Assembly: GCF_000966975.1 (NCBI RefSeq)
Contig: NZ_JZWV01000197.1
Span: 1-7,679 of the forward strand
DNA length: 7,679 nt
Reading direction: 5' to 3'
DNA from: Streptomyces katrae
GTDB taxonomy: Bacteria > Actinomycetota > Actinomycetes > Streptomycetales > Streptomycetaceae
Shown here: piece after piece, positions 1-6,748 of the stretch
Position numbering within the stretch: the stretch's first letter is position 1
Layout of the letters: each line of letters opens with the position of its first letter
The notes under the pieces: generated by a model
The model's input: only the letters and a program-made list of their open reading frames with translations
Databases searched by the model: none
What the model was told of the DNA's origin: nothing
Program-made: the position numbers and the translations under genes

Positions 1-80
1 GCCCTTTCTCCGTTTCCGCCTCAAACGCCGGCGGGGCTACAAGATCGGGGTCTGGGGCGGAGCCCCAGGGAACGGTGGAA
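1..80. repeat. Streptomyces-type intergenic repeat with GC-rich hairpin
   Basis: This non-coding stretch after the aminotransferase gene has the mosaic I recall from many Streptomyces intergenic regions: a minus-strand motif CCGGCGTTTGAGG near 19-32, followed by a block built around GGGGCGGAGCCCC. I recognise the motif from memory and have not compared it with a database. Its spread among streptomycetes suggests a dispersed non-coding repeat or a common terminator module rather than a gene. No convincing ORF with a ribosome binding site is visible here. Confidence 0.55.
52..68 (-). terminator. Likely terminator hairpin of the aminotransferase gene
   Basis: This is a perfect inverted repeat with 7-bp arms (CTGGGGC / GCCCCAG) and a 3-base loop, about 57 bases past the aminotransferase stop codon. 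It has no T-run, as is common for streptomycete terminators. A weaker 5-bp hairpin (95-110) lies closer to the stop. Because the stem is symmetric, it could also serve a convergent gene outside the window. Confidence 0.6.
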
Positions 81-125
81 GGGCGGCTTGGGGACCGCTC
101 CGCGCAGCGGCACCCGGCAGCCGAG

Positions 126-1517
126 CTAGACGGCGGGGACGCAGCGGCCGTCCTCCGTGCGGTACTGCCACTTCGCGCCGTCCGCGACGAGTTCCTTCAC
201 CGCGCGGACGAAGCGGTCCACGTGCTCGTCGGGGGTGCCGGCGCCGAAGCTGACGCGGATCGCGTTCAGGGACGTCTCCCCCGGCGCCGCCTCGGGCGCC
301 CCGCACTCGCCCTGGGCCTGCGGCTCGCTGCCGAGCAGGGTGCGGACCAGCGGGTGGGCGCAGAACAGGCCGTCACGCACTCCGATCCCGTACTCCGCGG
401 AGAGCGCCGCCGCGAAGTGCGAGCTGTTCCAGCCGTCGACCACGAACGAGATGACGCCGACGCGCGGGGCGTCGTCACCGAAGAGGGAGAGGACCCGGAC
501 CGCCGGGACCTCCGCCAGGCCCTCGCGGACCCTCGCGACGAGGTGCTGCTCGCGGGCGACGAGCTGGTCGAAACCGGCCTCGTTCAGCGCCCGGCAGGCC
601 GAGGCGATGGAGTAGACGCCGATGACGTTCGGGGAGCCGGCCTCGTGGCGGGCGGCGGTGGTGTGCCACTCGACGTCGACGCCGCCGTCCTCGCGGCGGG
701 CCACCTTGCGGGAGGCACCGCCCCCGGCGAGGTACGGCTCGGCCTCCTGGAGCCAGTCGGCGCGCCCGGCGAGGACGCCCGAGCCGAAGGGGGCGTACAG
801 CTTGTGCCCGGAGAAGGCGACCCAGTCCACGTCCAGCTCCCGCACCGAGACGGGGTGGTGGGGCGCCAGCTGGGCGGCGTCCAGCACGATCCGCGCGCCG
901 TGGGCGTGCGCGGCGGCGGCGAGCTCCTTGACCGGCCACAGCTCACCGGTGACGTTGGACGCGCCGGTCACGCAGACCAGGGCCGGGCCGTAAGGGTCGC
1001 GGTCGGCCAGGGCCCGCTCCAGGGTGGCGACGGCCTGGCCCGGGGTGCGCGGGGCGTTGAGGTACGTGACCCGCGCGTCGCGCCACGGCAGCAGCGAGGC
1101 GTGGTGCTCGGTCTCGAAGACGAAGACCTGGCAGTCGGCCGGGAGCACGGCGGCGAGCAGGTTGAGGGAGTCGGTGGTGGACCGGGTGAACACCACCTGG
1201 TCGGCGGGGCGGCAGTCGAGGAACTCGGCGACGGTGGCCCGGCTCTGCTCGAAGAGGTCGGTGGAGAGCTGCGAGAGGTAGCCGGCGCCGCGGTGGACGC
1301 TGCCGTAGTACGGGGCGTACGCGGCGACGTCATCCCAGACCCGCTGCAGTGCGGGGGCGCTGGCCGCGTAGTCGAGGGCGGCGTAGGTGACCTCGCCGCC
1401 GGTGACGAGCGGGACGGTGACGTCCCGGCCGAGCACGGGCAGCGGCTCCGCACAGGCGGGGTCCACGGGGGCGGTGCAGGCGGTGGCGGCGGTGGCGGAG
1501 TTCAGGGATGCGGACAT
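126..1517 (-). CDS. Class V aminotransferase-fold PLP enzyme, SufS-like cysteine desulfurase
   Basis: This 463-residue protein has the fold-type I PLP architecture of class V aminotransferases and resembles SufS/Csd cysteine desulfurases. Key residues are visible. An LDYAA motif at 48-52 stands for the usual LDNAA. EHH at 137-139 is the cofactor-stacking His region, Asp213 in LDAAQ binds the pyridine nitrogen, and Lys239 in SGHK should be the Schiff-base lysine. Cys386 in RDGLFCAHP sits where SufS carries its persulfide cysteine. About 35 N-terminal residues form a low-complexity extension. The ATG start is supported by GGGAG eight bases upstream. The expected reaction is removal of sulfur from cysteine (or a related C-S or C-Se substrate) to give alanine and an enzyme persulfide. 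No suf or isc gene adjoins it, so it may not serve general Fe-S assembly. A SAM-IV riboswitch upstream ties it to sulfur amino-acid status. Another C-S lyase, such as an EgtE-like enzyme, cannot be excluded. Confidence 0.9.
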   Translation of the reverse strand: MSASLNSATAATACTAPVDPACAEPLPVLGRDVTVPLVTGGEVTYAALDYAASAPALQRVWDDVAAYAPYYGSVHRGAGYLSQLSTDLFEQSRATVAEFLDCRPADQVVFTRSTTDSLNLLAAVLPADCQVFVFETEHHASLLPWRDARVTYLNAPRTPGQAVATLERALADRDPYGPALVCVTGASNVTGELWPVKELAAAAHAHGARIVLDAAQLAPHHPVSVRELDVDWVAFSGHKLYAPFGSGVLAGRADWLQEAEPYLAGGGASRKVARREDGGVDVEWHTTAARHEAGSPNVIGVYSIASACRALNEAGFDQLVAREQHLVARVREGLAEVPAVRVLSLFGDDAPRVGVISFVVDGWNSSHFAAALSAEYGIGVRDGLFCAHPLVRTLLGSEPQAQGECGAPEAAPGETSLNAIRVSFGAGTPDEHVDRFVRAVKELVADGAKWQYRTEDGRCVPAV

Positions 1518-1560
1518 GGCGGTATCTCCCGGCAGGCAGGGCTGAATGGCTTCGGTGTGC

Positions 1561-1576
1561 CCGTACGCGGGTACGG
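1561..1576. repeat. Small inverted repeat in the aminotransferase leader
   Basis: CCGTAC and GTACGG are separated by four bases, about 45 bases upstream of the aminotransferase start. In RNA this would be a 6-bp hairpin just before the Shine-Dalgarno region. Its role is unknown. The GC-rich context makes short palindromes common, so chance is a real possibility. Confidence 0.3.
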
Positions 1577-1604
1577 CGGCGCGCGTCGTCGGCGGCGGCC
1601 GTCA

Positions 1605-1650
1605 GGGGTACGGGAAGGGCCTCGGAAGGGATTGCGGGTACGCGGAAGGG
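1605..1650 (-). repeat. Repeated CCCTTCC motifs in the leader
   Basis: The plus-strand motif GGAAGGG occurs three times, at 1613-1619, 1624-1630 and 1644-1650. The outer two are part of a longer similar unit beginning GGGTAC (1606-1619 and 1636-1650). In the mRNA these are pyrimidine-rich CCCUUCC tracts. The copy ending UUCCCG (plus-strand 1611-1616) is complementary to the Shine-Dalgarno CGGGAG (plus-strand 1526-1531), allowing one G-U pair. A role in masking the start site is possible but is inference only. Confidence 0.4.
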
Positions 1651-1687
1651 ACCCTGTTCCGAGGGGTGAAGTAGGGGCGGAGTCGCC

Positions 1688-1708
1688 CTATCGCATTCGC
1701 TTGCTCAC
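1688..1708 (-). CDS. Possible six-codon upstream ORF (leader peptide)
   Basis: A GTG codon opens a tiny ORF reading M-S-K-R-M-R and then TAG. It is preceded by a good Shine-Dalgarno, GAGGAG, at 1717-1722 with an 8-base spacer. The site lies between the SAM-IV riboswitch and the aminotransferase gene, about 170 bases before the latter. The Shine-Dalgarno overlaps the 3' arm of a strong hairpin (1719-1749), so its use could depend on RNA folding. A small 5-bp hairpin (1675-1688) touches the stop codon. I do not recognise the peptide. It may be a regulatory upstream ORF or a chance match. Confidence 0.35.
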   Translation of the reverse strand: MSKRMR

Positions 1709-1718
1709 GGAAAACACT

Positions 1719-1749
1719 CCTCGAGAGACCAGGACCCCTGGTGTCGAGG
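1719..1749 (-). promoter_or_regulatory. Hairpin after the riboswitch, probable expression platform
   Basis: In the minus-strand RNA the outer arms CCTCGA and TCGAGG and the inner arms ACCAGG and CCTGGT form a 12-bp stem. It has a small asymmetric internal loop and a 3-base GGT loop. It begins only two bases after the riboswitch's last predicted pairing element. The 3' arm contains most of a GAGGAG Shine-Dalgarno, and the bases that follow read AGTGTTTTCC, a weak U-tract. It could therefore act as an intrinsic terminator, as a ribosome-site sequestering stem for the tiny ORF, or both. Which applies cannot be decided from sequence. Confidence 0.6.
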
Positions 1750-1751
1750 GA

Positions 1752-1866
1752 TCCGCGCTTGCCGTAGACCTCGCTGCCTACGACCTGGTCATCACCCGGG
1801 GCACCCCGCCACGGAAGGAGGGTTGCCGGACAGCAAGCCGGGGCCTAATCGCTGTCACTCGTGACC
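1752..1866 (-). promoter_or_regulatory. SAM-IV riboswitch
   Basis: The RNA matches my recollection of the actinobacterial SAM-IV class. P1 is GGTCA (1862-1866) with TGACC (1787-1791). P2 uses ACAGC/GCTGT. The conserved core strings CCGGCAACCC and GGGGTGCCCCGGGTGATGACC-like flanks are present. A P5 hairpin with CGTAG/CTACG arms (1763-1782) follows P1, which is not a SAM-I feature. The P3 loop TCCGTG (1810-1815) can pair with CGCGGA (1752-1757) just after P5. That is the extra pseudoknot that sets SAM-IV apart. The aptamer binds S-adenosylmethionine and usually turns off sulfur-metabolism genes when SAM is plentiful. Here it precedes the SufS-like aminotransferase. The identification rests on motif and pairing, not on a covariance-model score. 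Confidence 0.92.
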
Positions 1867-1875
1867 TTGGGGAGC

Positions 1876-1903
1876 ATCCTGCCACACGGGCCGCCGAACG
1901 CAA
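1876..1903 (-). promoter_or_regulatory. Promoter for the riboswitch-aminotransferase transcript
   Basis: A -35-like TTGCGT (1898-1903) and a -10-like CAGGAT (1876-1881) are separated by 16 bases, close to the streptomycete HrdB pattern. Transcription would begin near 1869, only a few bases before the first paired base of the riboswitch (1866), which is the expected geometry. The -35 lies directly after the trpD trailing hairpin. Confidence 0.6.
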
Positions 1904-1905
1904 GA

Positions 1906-1930
1906 CCCCGGTCCACATGGTGGACCGGGG
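1906..1930 (-). terminator. Terminator hairpin after trpD
   Basis: This is a perfect 11-bp stem (arms 1906-1916 and 1920-1930, reading CCCCGGTCCAC on the plus strand) with a 3-base loop. It begins 14 bases after the trpD stop codon. The minus-strand bases that follow are TCTTGCG, so there is no true U-tract, as is normal for Streptomyces. It separates trpD from the riboswitch transcript. Confidence 0.8.
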
Positions 1931-1944
1931 CCGGGTCGGAAGGC

Positions 1945-3009
1945 TCAGGCGTTGCTGGCCGCCACCCAGCGCTCCAGCGCGGCCCGGGCCGCGCCCGAGT
2001 CGATGGATTCGGCCGCGCGGGCCATGCCGGCGGACAGCTCCTCCTCCAGCGAGCCCGTGCCCGGGTCCAGGGCGACCAGGGCGGACGCCGCGTTCAGCAG
2101 GACGGCGTCGCGCACCGGGCCGGTCTCCCCGGCCAGCAGGCGGCGGGCCACGTCGGCGTTGTAGGAGGGGTCGCCGCCGCGCAGGGCGGAGATGTCGATG
2201 GTCTCGATGCCCACGTCGCGCGGGTCGAAGGCGTGCTCGGTGATCCGGCCGTCGCGCACCCACCACACCCGGGAGGTGCCGGTGGTGGTCAGCTCGTCCA
2301 GGCCGTCGTCGCCGCGGAAGACGAGGGCGGAGGTGTTCCGCTCGGCGAGCACCCCGGCCATGATCGGGGCCAGCCGGCCGTCGGCGACCCCCACCGCCTG
2401 GGCCGTGACCCGGGCGGGGTTGGTGAGCGGGCCGAGGCCGTTGAAGGCGGTGCGCACCCCGAGGTCGCGGCGGGCCGAGGCCGCGTACCGCAGGGCGGGG
2501 TGGAAGACGACGGCGGCGCAGAAGGTGATGCCGGCCTCCTCGGCGACCTCCGCCACCCGCTTGGGGGTCAGGCCGAGGTTGACGCCGAGCTTCTCCAGGA
2601 CGTCGGAGGAGCCACTGGCGGAGGAGGCGGCCCGGTTGCCGTGCTTGACGACCTTCGCGCCCGCGCCGGCGGCCACGATGGCGGACATGGTGGAGATGTT
2701 GACGGTCTTGGCGCCGTCGCCGCCGGTGCCGACGATGTCCACGGTCCGCCCGGGCACCTCGATCAGGTTGGCGTGGGCGTACATCGTGCGGACCAGGCCC
2801 GTGTACTCCTGCACGGTCTCGCCCTTGGCCCGCAGGGCCACCGCGAAGCCGGCGATCTGGGCGTCGGTGGCCTCGCCGAGCATGATCCGCTCCATGGCCC
2901 AGGCGGTGTCGTCGGCGACCAGGTCCCGGCCGCTGAGCAGGGTCTCCAGGATGCCCGGCCAGCTGCGCGCCGCCACGCTGTCGCCGCCTGCCGGGGTCGC
3001 AACGTTCAT
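1945..3009 (-). CDS. trpD: Anthranilate phosphoribosyltransferase
   Basis: This 354-residue enzyme transfers the phosphoribosyl group of PRPP to anthranilate, the second committed step of tryptophan synthesis. It is close to the usual length of about 345. Family signatures are clear: [17 protein letters not shown] at 91-107 contains the glycine-rich GTGGD PRPP loop, KHGNR is at 122-126, GPLTNPA at 193-199 and DGLDE, involved in metal binding, at 235-239. An N-terminal helical domain precedes the phosphoribosyltransferase domain. I chose the ATG at 3009 because AGGAG lies six bases upstream. The frame stays open 52 codons further, but that part resembles no TrpD sequence and overlaps the upstream terminator. 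No Trp-codon leader peptide is visible upstream. The gene sits alone, apart from other trp genes, with its own terminator. M. tuberculosis also has trpD beside the ctaE-qcr genes, so the neighbourhood looks ancient. Confidence 0.96.
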   Translation of the reverse strand: MNVATPAGGDSVAARSWPGILETLLSGRDLVADDTAWAMERIMLGEATDAQIAGFAVALRAKGETVQEYTGLVRTMYAHANLIEVPGRTVDIVGTGGDGAKTVNISTMSAIVAAGAGAKVVKHGNRAASSASGSSDVLEKLGVNLGLTPKRVAEVAEEAGITFCAAVVFHPALRYAASARRDLGVRTAFNGLGPLTNPARVTAQAVGVADGRLAPIMAGVLAERNTSALVFRGDDGLDELTTTGTSRVWWVRDGRITEHAFDPRDVGIETIDISALRGGDPSYNADVARRLLAGETGPVRDAVLLNAASALVALDPGTGSLEEELSAGMARAAESIDSGAARAALERWVAASNA

Positions 3010-3099
3010 GGTCAGCTCCTGCTGCTCGTCGGGTTCCCGCTCTAGGGGCCCACGTCGAATGGTGAAGGATCTCAGCCTATCCAGCCCCGGAGACGGCAA

Positions 3100-3132
3100 A
3101 GAGCCCCCGTCCAGGGTCTGGACGGGGGCTCT
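3100..3132 (-). terminator. Terminator of the ctaE-qcrCAB operon
   Basis: This is a perfect 14-bp inverted repeat (AGAGCCCCCGTCCA and its complement) with a 5-base loop, about 57 bases after the qcrB stop. The minus strand continues TTTGCCG, only a short T-run. Its strength and position mark the end of the respiratory operon and isolate trpD, whose start codon is 90 bases further on. Confidence 0.88.
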
Positions 3133-3189
3133 CGCCGTGGCGACACCAGGATCGACGTGGGTCAATCCCTCAAGCGGTCATGCCGGAGA

Positions 3190-4815
3190 TCAGTGGTGGC
3201 CGTGGCCGGACTGGATCTCCTTGTACTCCTCGGCGGTGGGCTTCGGAATCTGGTTGCCCTCCGCGTAGAGGCCCTTGCTGAGCTTGGCGCGCAGCTTCTC
3301 GCCGCGCGTCACCTTGCGCTCGACACCGTTCTCGTCGACCGTCGGGCCGAGCTCGATCGGCTTGTACTGCTCGTGCGAGGTGAGCGTGTGCAGCTTGCCC
3401 TGCGGGAGCGGCTCGTGGACCTCGATGAACTCACCGTGCGGCAGACGCTTGATGATGCCGGTCTCGCGACCGTGCAGCACCTTGTCGTGGTCCCGGCGCT
3501 GGAGGCCGAGGCAGATCCGCTTGGTGACGATGAAGGCCAGGACCGGGACGACGAAGAAGCCGATCCGGACGAACCAGGTGATCGAGTTGATCGACAGGTG
3601 GAAGTACTGGGCGAACATGTCGTTGCCGCCGCCGATGAGGAGCACGATGTACTCCGCGATCCAGGCGACACCGAAGGCCGTACGGGTCGGGACGTTGCGC
3701 GGGCGGTCCAGGATGTGGTGCTCGCGCTTGTCGCCGGTGACCCAGGACTCGATGAACGGCCAGACGGCGATCGCGCCGAGGACCAGCGGGAAGAGCAGCA
3801 GCGGGATGAACACGCCCAGGACGAGCGTGTGGCCCCACAGGTTGATCTCCCAGCCGGGCATGGCACGGATCAGGCCTTCCGGCATACCCATGTACCAGTC
3901 GGGCTGCGCACCGGTGGACACGTGGTCCGGACGGTACGGGCCGAGCGCCCAGATCGGGTTGATCGAGGCGAGGGCCGCGATGGCCGCGATGACACCGAAG
4001 ACCAGGAAGAAGAAGCCTCCGGCCTTGGCCATGTAGACCGGCAGCAGCGGCATGCCGACGACGTTGTTGTTCGTCTTGCCGGGACCCGCGAACTGGGTGT
4101 GCTTGTGGTAGAAGACCAGGATCAGGTGGGCCACCAGCAGGCCCAGCATGATGCCGGGCAGCAGCAGGATGTGGATCGAGTAGAACCGGGCGACGAAGTC
4201 GCCGCCGGGGAACTCGCCGCCGAAGAGGAAGAACGACAGGTACGTGCCGACGATCGGCACGGACAGGATCGCGCCCTCCATGAAGCGGACACCGGTGCCC
4301 GAGAGCAGGTCGTCCGGCAGGGAGTAACCGGTGAAGCCGGTGAACATGCCGAGGACCAGCAGCAGGAAGCCGAAGATCCAGTTCACCTCGCGCGGCTTGC
4401 GGAACGCGCCGGTGAAGAAGACGCGCATCATGTGCACGACCATCGCGGCGACGAAGATCAGCGCCGACCAGTGGTGGATCTGCCGGATGAGCAGACCGCC
4501 GCGGACGTCGAAGCTGATGTCCAGGGTCGAGGCGAAGGCCTCGGACATCTGGACGCCCTGCATCGGCACGTACGAGCCGTGGTACACGACCTCGTTCATG
4601 CTCGGGTGGAAGAACAGCGTCAGGTACACACCCGTGAGGATGATGATGATGAAGCTGTAGAGGCAGATCTCACCCAGCATGAAGGACCAGTGGTCCGGGA
4701 AGATCTTGCGCATGTTCGCCTTGGCGAGGCTGTAGATGCCCAGGCGGCCGTCCGCCCAGTCGGCTACGCGCTCACCGCGCGGCGCTTTGCGCTCGGTGGT
4801 GGTGGCAGTGCTCAT
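3190..4815 (-). CDS. qcrB: Cytochrome bc1 (bcc) complex cytochrome b subunit
   Basis: This 541-residue integral membrane protein carries the two b hemes and the quinol sites of actinobacterial complex III. Helix B contains H114 and H128, 14 residues apart (HHWSALIF to VVHMMR). Helix D contains H215 and H230, 15 apart as in cytochrome b6. These are the expected heme ligands. PDWYMG at 305-310 is the actinobacterial form of the PEWY motif at the quinol-oxidising site. About eight hydrophobic segments lie between 48 and 430. A charged, cytoplasmic-looking tail of about 110 residues (432-541) ends in GHGHH; a long tail is usual in this phylum. The ATG overlaps the qcrA stop (ATGA), with GGGAG five bases before it, so translation is probably coupled. 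The protein works with QcrC, QcrA and the aa3 oxidase in one supercomplex. Confidence 0.97.
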   Translation of the reverse strand: MSTATTTERKAPRGERVADWADGRLGIYSLAKANMRKIFPDHWSFMLGEICLYSFIIIILTGVYLTLFFHPSMNEVVYHGSYVPMQGVQMSEAFASTLDISFDVRGGLLIRQIHHWSALIFVAAMVVHMMRVFFTGAFRKPREVNWIFGFLLLVLGMFTGFTGYSLPDDLLSGTGVRFMEGAILSVPIVGTYLSFFLFGGEFPGGDFVARFYSIHILLLPGIMLGLLVAHLILVFYHKHTQFAGPGKTNNNVVGMPLLPVYMAKAGGFFFLVFGVIAAIAALASINPIWALGPYRPDHVSTGAQPDWYMGMPEGLIRAMPGWEINLWGHTLVLGVFIPLLLFPLVLGAIAVWPFIESWVTGDKREHHILDRPRNVPTRTAFGVAWIAEYIVLLIGGGNDMFAQYFHLSINSITWFVRIGFFVVPVLAFIVTKRICLGLQRRDHDKVLHGRETGIIKRLPHGEFIEVHEPLPQGKLHTLTSHEQYKPIELGPTVDENGVERKVTRGEKLRAKLSKGLYAEGNQIPKPTAEEYKEIQSGHGHH

Positions 4816-5870
4816 CCGCGCTCCCAGAATGCAGGACCGACGGGCTCTTCGAAGTCGCCGAGCGCTTCGAGGAAGCCTTCGTCATTCACGCCGATCCGCA
4901 GCTGCGGAAGCGCGTGACCGGCCGGGCCGAAGATGACACGGGCGCCGTCGGAGAGGTCGAAGGTGGACTGGTGGCACGGGCAGAGCACGTGGTGCGTCTG
5001 CTGCTCGTACAGGCTGATCGGGCAGCCGACGTGGGTGCAGATCTTCGAGTAGGCCACGATGCCCTCGTGGGACCACTCCAGCTCCTGCTTGTCCTTGATG
5101 TCCTCCGGCTTGATCCGGACGAGCATCAGGGCGGCCTTGGCGATCTGGACCTGGAAGTCGTGCTGGTCCTCCTCCAGGCCCTCGGGCATGGCGAAGGTGA
5201 GCGAGCCGACCAGGACGTCCTCGGGGCGCAGCGGCTCCATGGTGTTCTGGTTGATGATCAGCTTGCCCTTGGACCAGACGGTCTTGCGCAGCTTCTTCTC
5301 GGGCAGCGGACCCAGGTCGCGCAGCAGCATCACGCCGGAGAGCGGCACCAGGGCCAGCGCGCCGAGCATGGTGTTGCGGATCAGCGGGCGGCGGGCGATG
5401 CCGGACTCGTTCGCACCGTCGGCGAAGTCCTGCATGACCTTGGCCTTGACGTCCGCCGGCGCCGCGATCTCGTGGCGGTCGTCGGCGACCTCGACGTCGG
5501 ACATCAGGGTGCGGGCCCAGTGGACCGCGCCCGCGCCGATGCAGAAGAGGGCCACGCCCAGGGTCAGACCCAGGGCGAAGTTGAGCGCGCTGACCTTGCC
5601 GATCGGGAAGACGTAGATGATCTTGTCGACCGGGATGGACACGTACGAGGCGATGAAGCCGACGGTGGCCAGCATCGACAGCGTGAACAGCATCGCGACC
5701 GTGCGCTCGGACCGCTTGGCGGCCCGCTCGTCGATGTCCTGGATGCGCGGCTTGTGGACCGGAAGGCCCGGGTCGGCGAACGGGTCGTCCGCGACCGCTA
5801 CGGCACCGTGGTGCGCGTCGCCCTGCTCACTCGGCAGGTGCTTGTCTTCGGGAATGTCTTGGCTACTCAT
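4812..5870 (-). CDS. qcrA: Rieske iron-sulfur subunit of the cytochrome bcc complex
   Basis: This 352-residue protein carries the [2Fe-2S] cluster that takes the first electron from menaquinol and passes it to the QcrC hemes. The cluster-binding boxes are CTHVGC (278-283) and CPCH (297-300), giving ligands Cys278, His280, Cys297 and His300 and the disulfide pair Cys283/Cys299. Three membrane segments are visible near 57-78, 95-116 and 166-184. The third is preceded by Arg160-Arg161 (ARRPLIR). This fits the published Streptomyces QcrA pathway, in which Sec inserts the first two helices and Tat the third together with the folded cluster domain. The N-terminal 50 residues are polar. The start is ATG, overlapping the qcrC stop by four bases. 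No good Shine-Dalgarno precedes it, so translation probably depends on ribosomes finishing qcrC. Confidence 0.97.
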   Translation of the reverse strand: MSSQDIPEDKHLPSEQGDAHHGAVAVADDPFADPGLPVHKPRIQDIDERAAKRSERTVAMLFTLSMLATVGFIASYVSIPVDKIIYVFPIGKVSALNFALGLTLGVALFCIGAGAVHWARTLMSDVEVADDRHEIAAPADVKAKVMQDFADGANESGIARRPLIRNTMLGALALVPLSGVMLLRDLGPLPEKKLRKTVWSKGKLIINQNTMEPLRPEDVLVGSLTFAMPEGLEEDQHDFQVQIAKAALMLVRIKPEDIKDKQELEWSHEGIVAYSKICTHVGCPISLYEQQTHHVLCPCHQSTFDLSDGARVIFGPAGHALPQLRIGVNDEGFLEALGDFEEPVGPAFWERG

Positions 5871-6700
5871 GACTTCTTGGCCTTAGCGGTGTGGGCCGCG
5901 ACCCACACGGCGGTGTGGGCCGCGACCCAGACGGCGACAGCGATCAGCGCACCCAGACCGAAGATCCAGCCGAACAGACCCTCGGAGACGGGGCCGAGGC
6001 CACCGAGCTTCAGGCCGCCAGGGCTGACCGACTTCTCGCCGTTCACGTTCTGGAGGTACGCGATGATGTCCTTCTTCTGCTTCTCCGGCATCGTGCTGTC
6101 GGGGAAGGAGGGCATGTTCTGCGGGCCGGTGAGCATGGCCTCGTAGATGTGCTTCGGCTCGACGCCCTCGAGGTTGGGGGCGTACTTGCCGTTCGTCAGC
6201 GCGCCGCCCTCGCCGGTGAAGTTGTGGCACTGCGCGCAGTTGTTGCGGAACAGCTCGCCACCGGCGGCGATGTCGGCACCGGCCGGGTCGTACTGCTTCT
6301 CGGTCGGCGTGATCGGACCGGCGCCGAGGGAGGCGATGTACGCCGCGAGCTGGTCGATCTGCGCCTGCGAATAGATGTTCCGCTTCTTCGGCACCTGGGC
6401 GCCGGGCTGCTGGGCGGGCATGCGGCCCGTGCTCACCTGGAAGTCGACGGCCGCGGAGCCGACGCCGACCAGGCTCGGGCCGTCAGAGGAACCCTGACCG
6501 CCGGTTCCGTGGCAGCTTGCGCAGCCGACGGCGTAGAGCTTCTTGCCCTCCTCGATGGCGAGGGACTGGGCGGTTTCATCGGCCTGCGCCTTACCCGCGG
6601 GCGCGAAGGCGGCGTACAGCCCCCCCGTGACCGCCAGCGCGAAGAGTAGAACGACGACCGCCGCCAGCGGATGGCGTCGTCGTGCGGAAAGCTTTTTCAC
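5867..6700 (-). CDS. qcrC: Diheme cytochrome c subunit of the cytochrome bcc complex
   Basis: This 277-residue membrane-anchored cytochrome c replaces the soluble carrier and passes electrons straight from the Rieske protein to the aa3 oxidase. An N-terminal signal-anchor helix (about 12-32) follows a basic start. Two c-type heme motifs, CASCH (60-64) and CAQCH (155-159), each lie in a cytochrome c domain with a plausible axial methionine (Met94 and Met196). A C-terminal helix begins near 242. It ends in two copies of AVWVAAHT (256-271) before the basic tail AKAKKS. From memory, Streptomyces QcrC is usually about 269 residues, so one copy is probably an insertion. The start is GTG, with a weak GGGGTAA about five bases upstream. 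It is 77 bases after ctaE, with a hairpin between the two, and its stop overlaps the qcrA start. Confidence 0.96.
   Translation of the reverse strand: MKKLSARRRHPLAAVVVLLFALAVTGGLYAAFAPAGKAQADETAQSLAIEEGKKLYAVGCASCHGTGGQGSSDGPSLVGVGSAAVDFQVSTGRMPAQQPGAQVPKKRNIYSQAQIDQLAAYIASLGAGPITPTEKQYDPAGADIAAGGELFRNNCAQCHNFTGEGGALTNGKYAPNLEGVEPKHIYEAMLTGPQNMPSFPDSTMPEKQKKDIIAYLQNVNGEKSVSPGGLKLGGLGPVSEGLFGWIFGLGALIAVAVWVAAHTAVWVAAHTAKAKKS
5886..5936. repeat. 24-bp tandem duplication inside qcrC
   Basis: Two adjoining 24-base units (5886-5909 and 5910-5933) differ at one position, and the match continues three more bases. The period is a multiple of three, so the frame is kept and the peptide AVWVAAHT is doubled at the C-terminal membrane helix. 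Each unit has a GTGTGGG arm. In the first, a following CCCACAC makes a 7-bp hairpin, which could have promoted replication slippage. The near-identity suggests a fairly recent event. Confidence 0.9.
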
Positions 6701-6748
6701 GGATTACCCCGGTGTCAGGATCTTCTGCGTCGGTGTTTCTGGATGGTG

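Noticed and set aside
75..2243. A 722-codon open frame on the plus strand, and similar long plus-strand frames at 3157-4917 and 4914-6146
   Set aside because: They lie antisense to genes with clear family signatures, have low-complexity Gly/Arg/Asp/Val-rich translations with no known motif, and arise from the high GC content.
3074..3099. Promoter-like TTGCCG and TAGGCT upstream of trpD
   Set aside because: The spacer is only 14 bases and no better -35 is present. A trpD promoter must lie near here, but I cannot place it.
3010..3099. Tryptophan attenuator upstream of trpD
   Set aside because: No leader ORF with tandem Trp codons and no alternative hairpin pair are visible.
3010..3165. A 52-codon N-terminal extension of TrpD
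   Set aside because: It overlaps the operon terminator, resembles no TrpD sequence, and the ATG at 3009 has a well-placed AGGAG.
5891..5908. Hairpin GTGTGGG / CCCACAC as a terminator after qcrC
   Set aside because: It is inside the qcrC coding sequence, is a by-product of the tandem duplication, and is followed at once by the overlapping qcrA gene.
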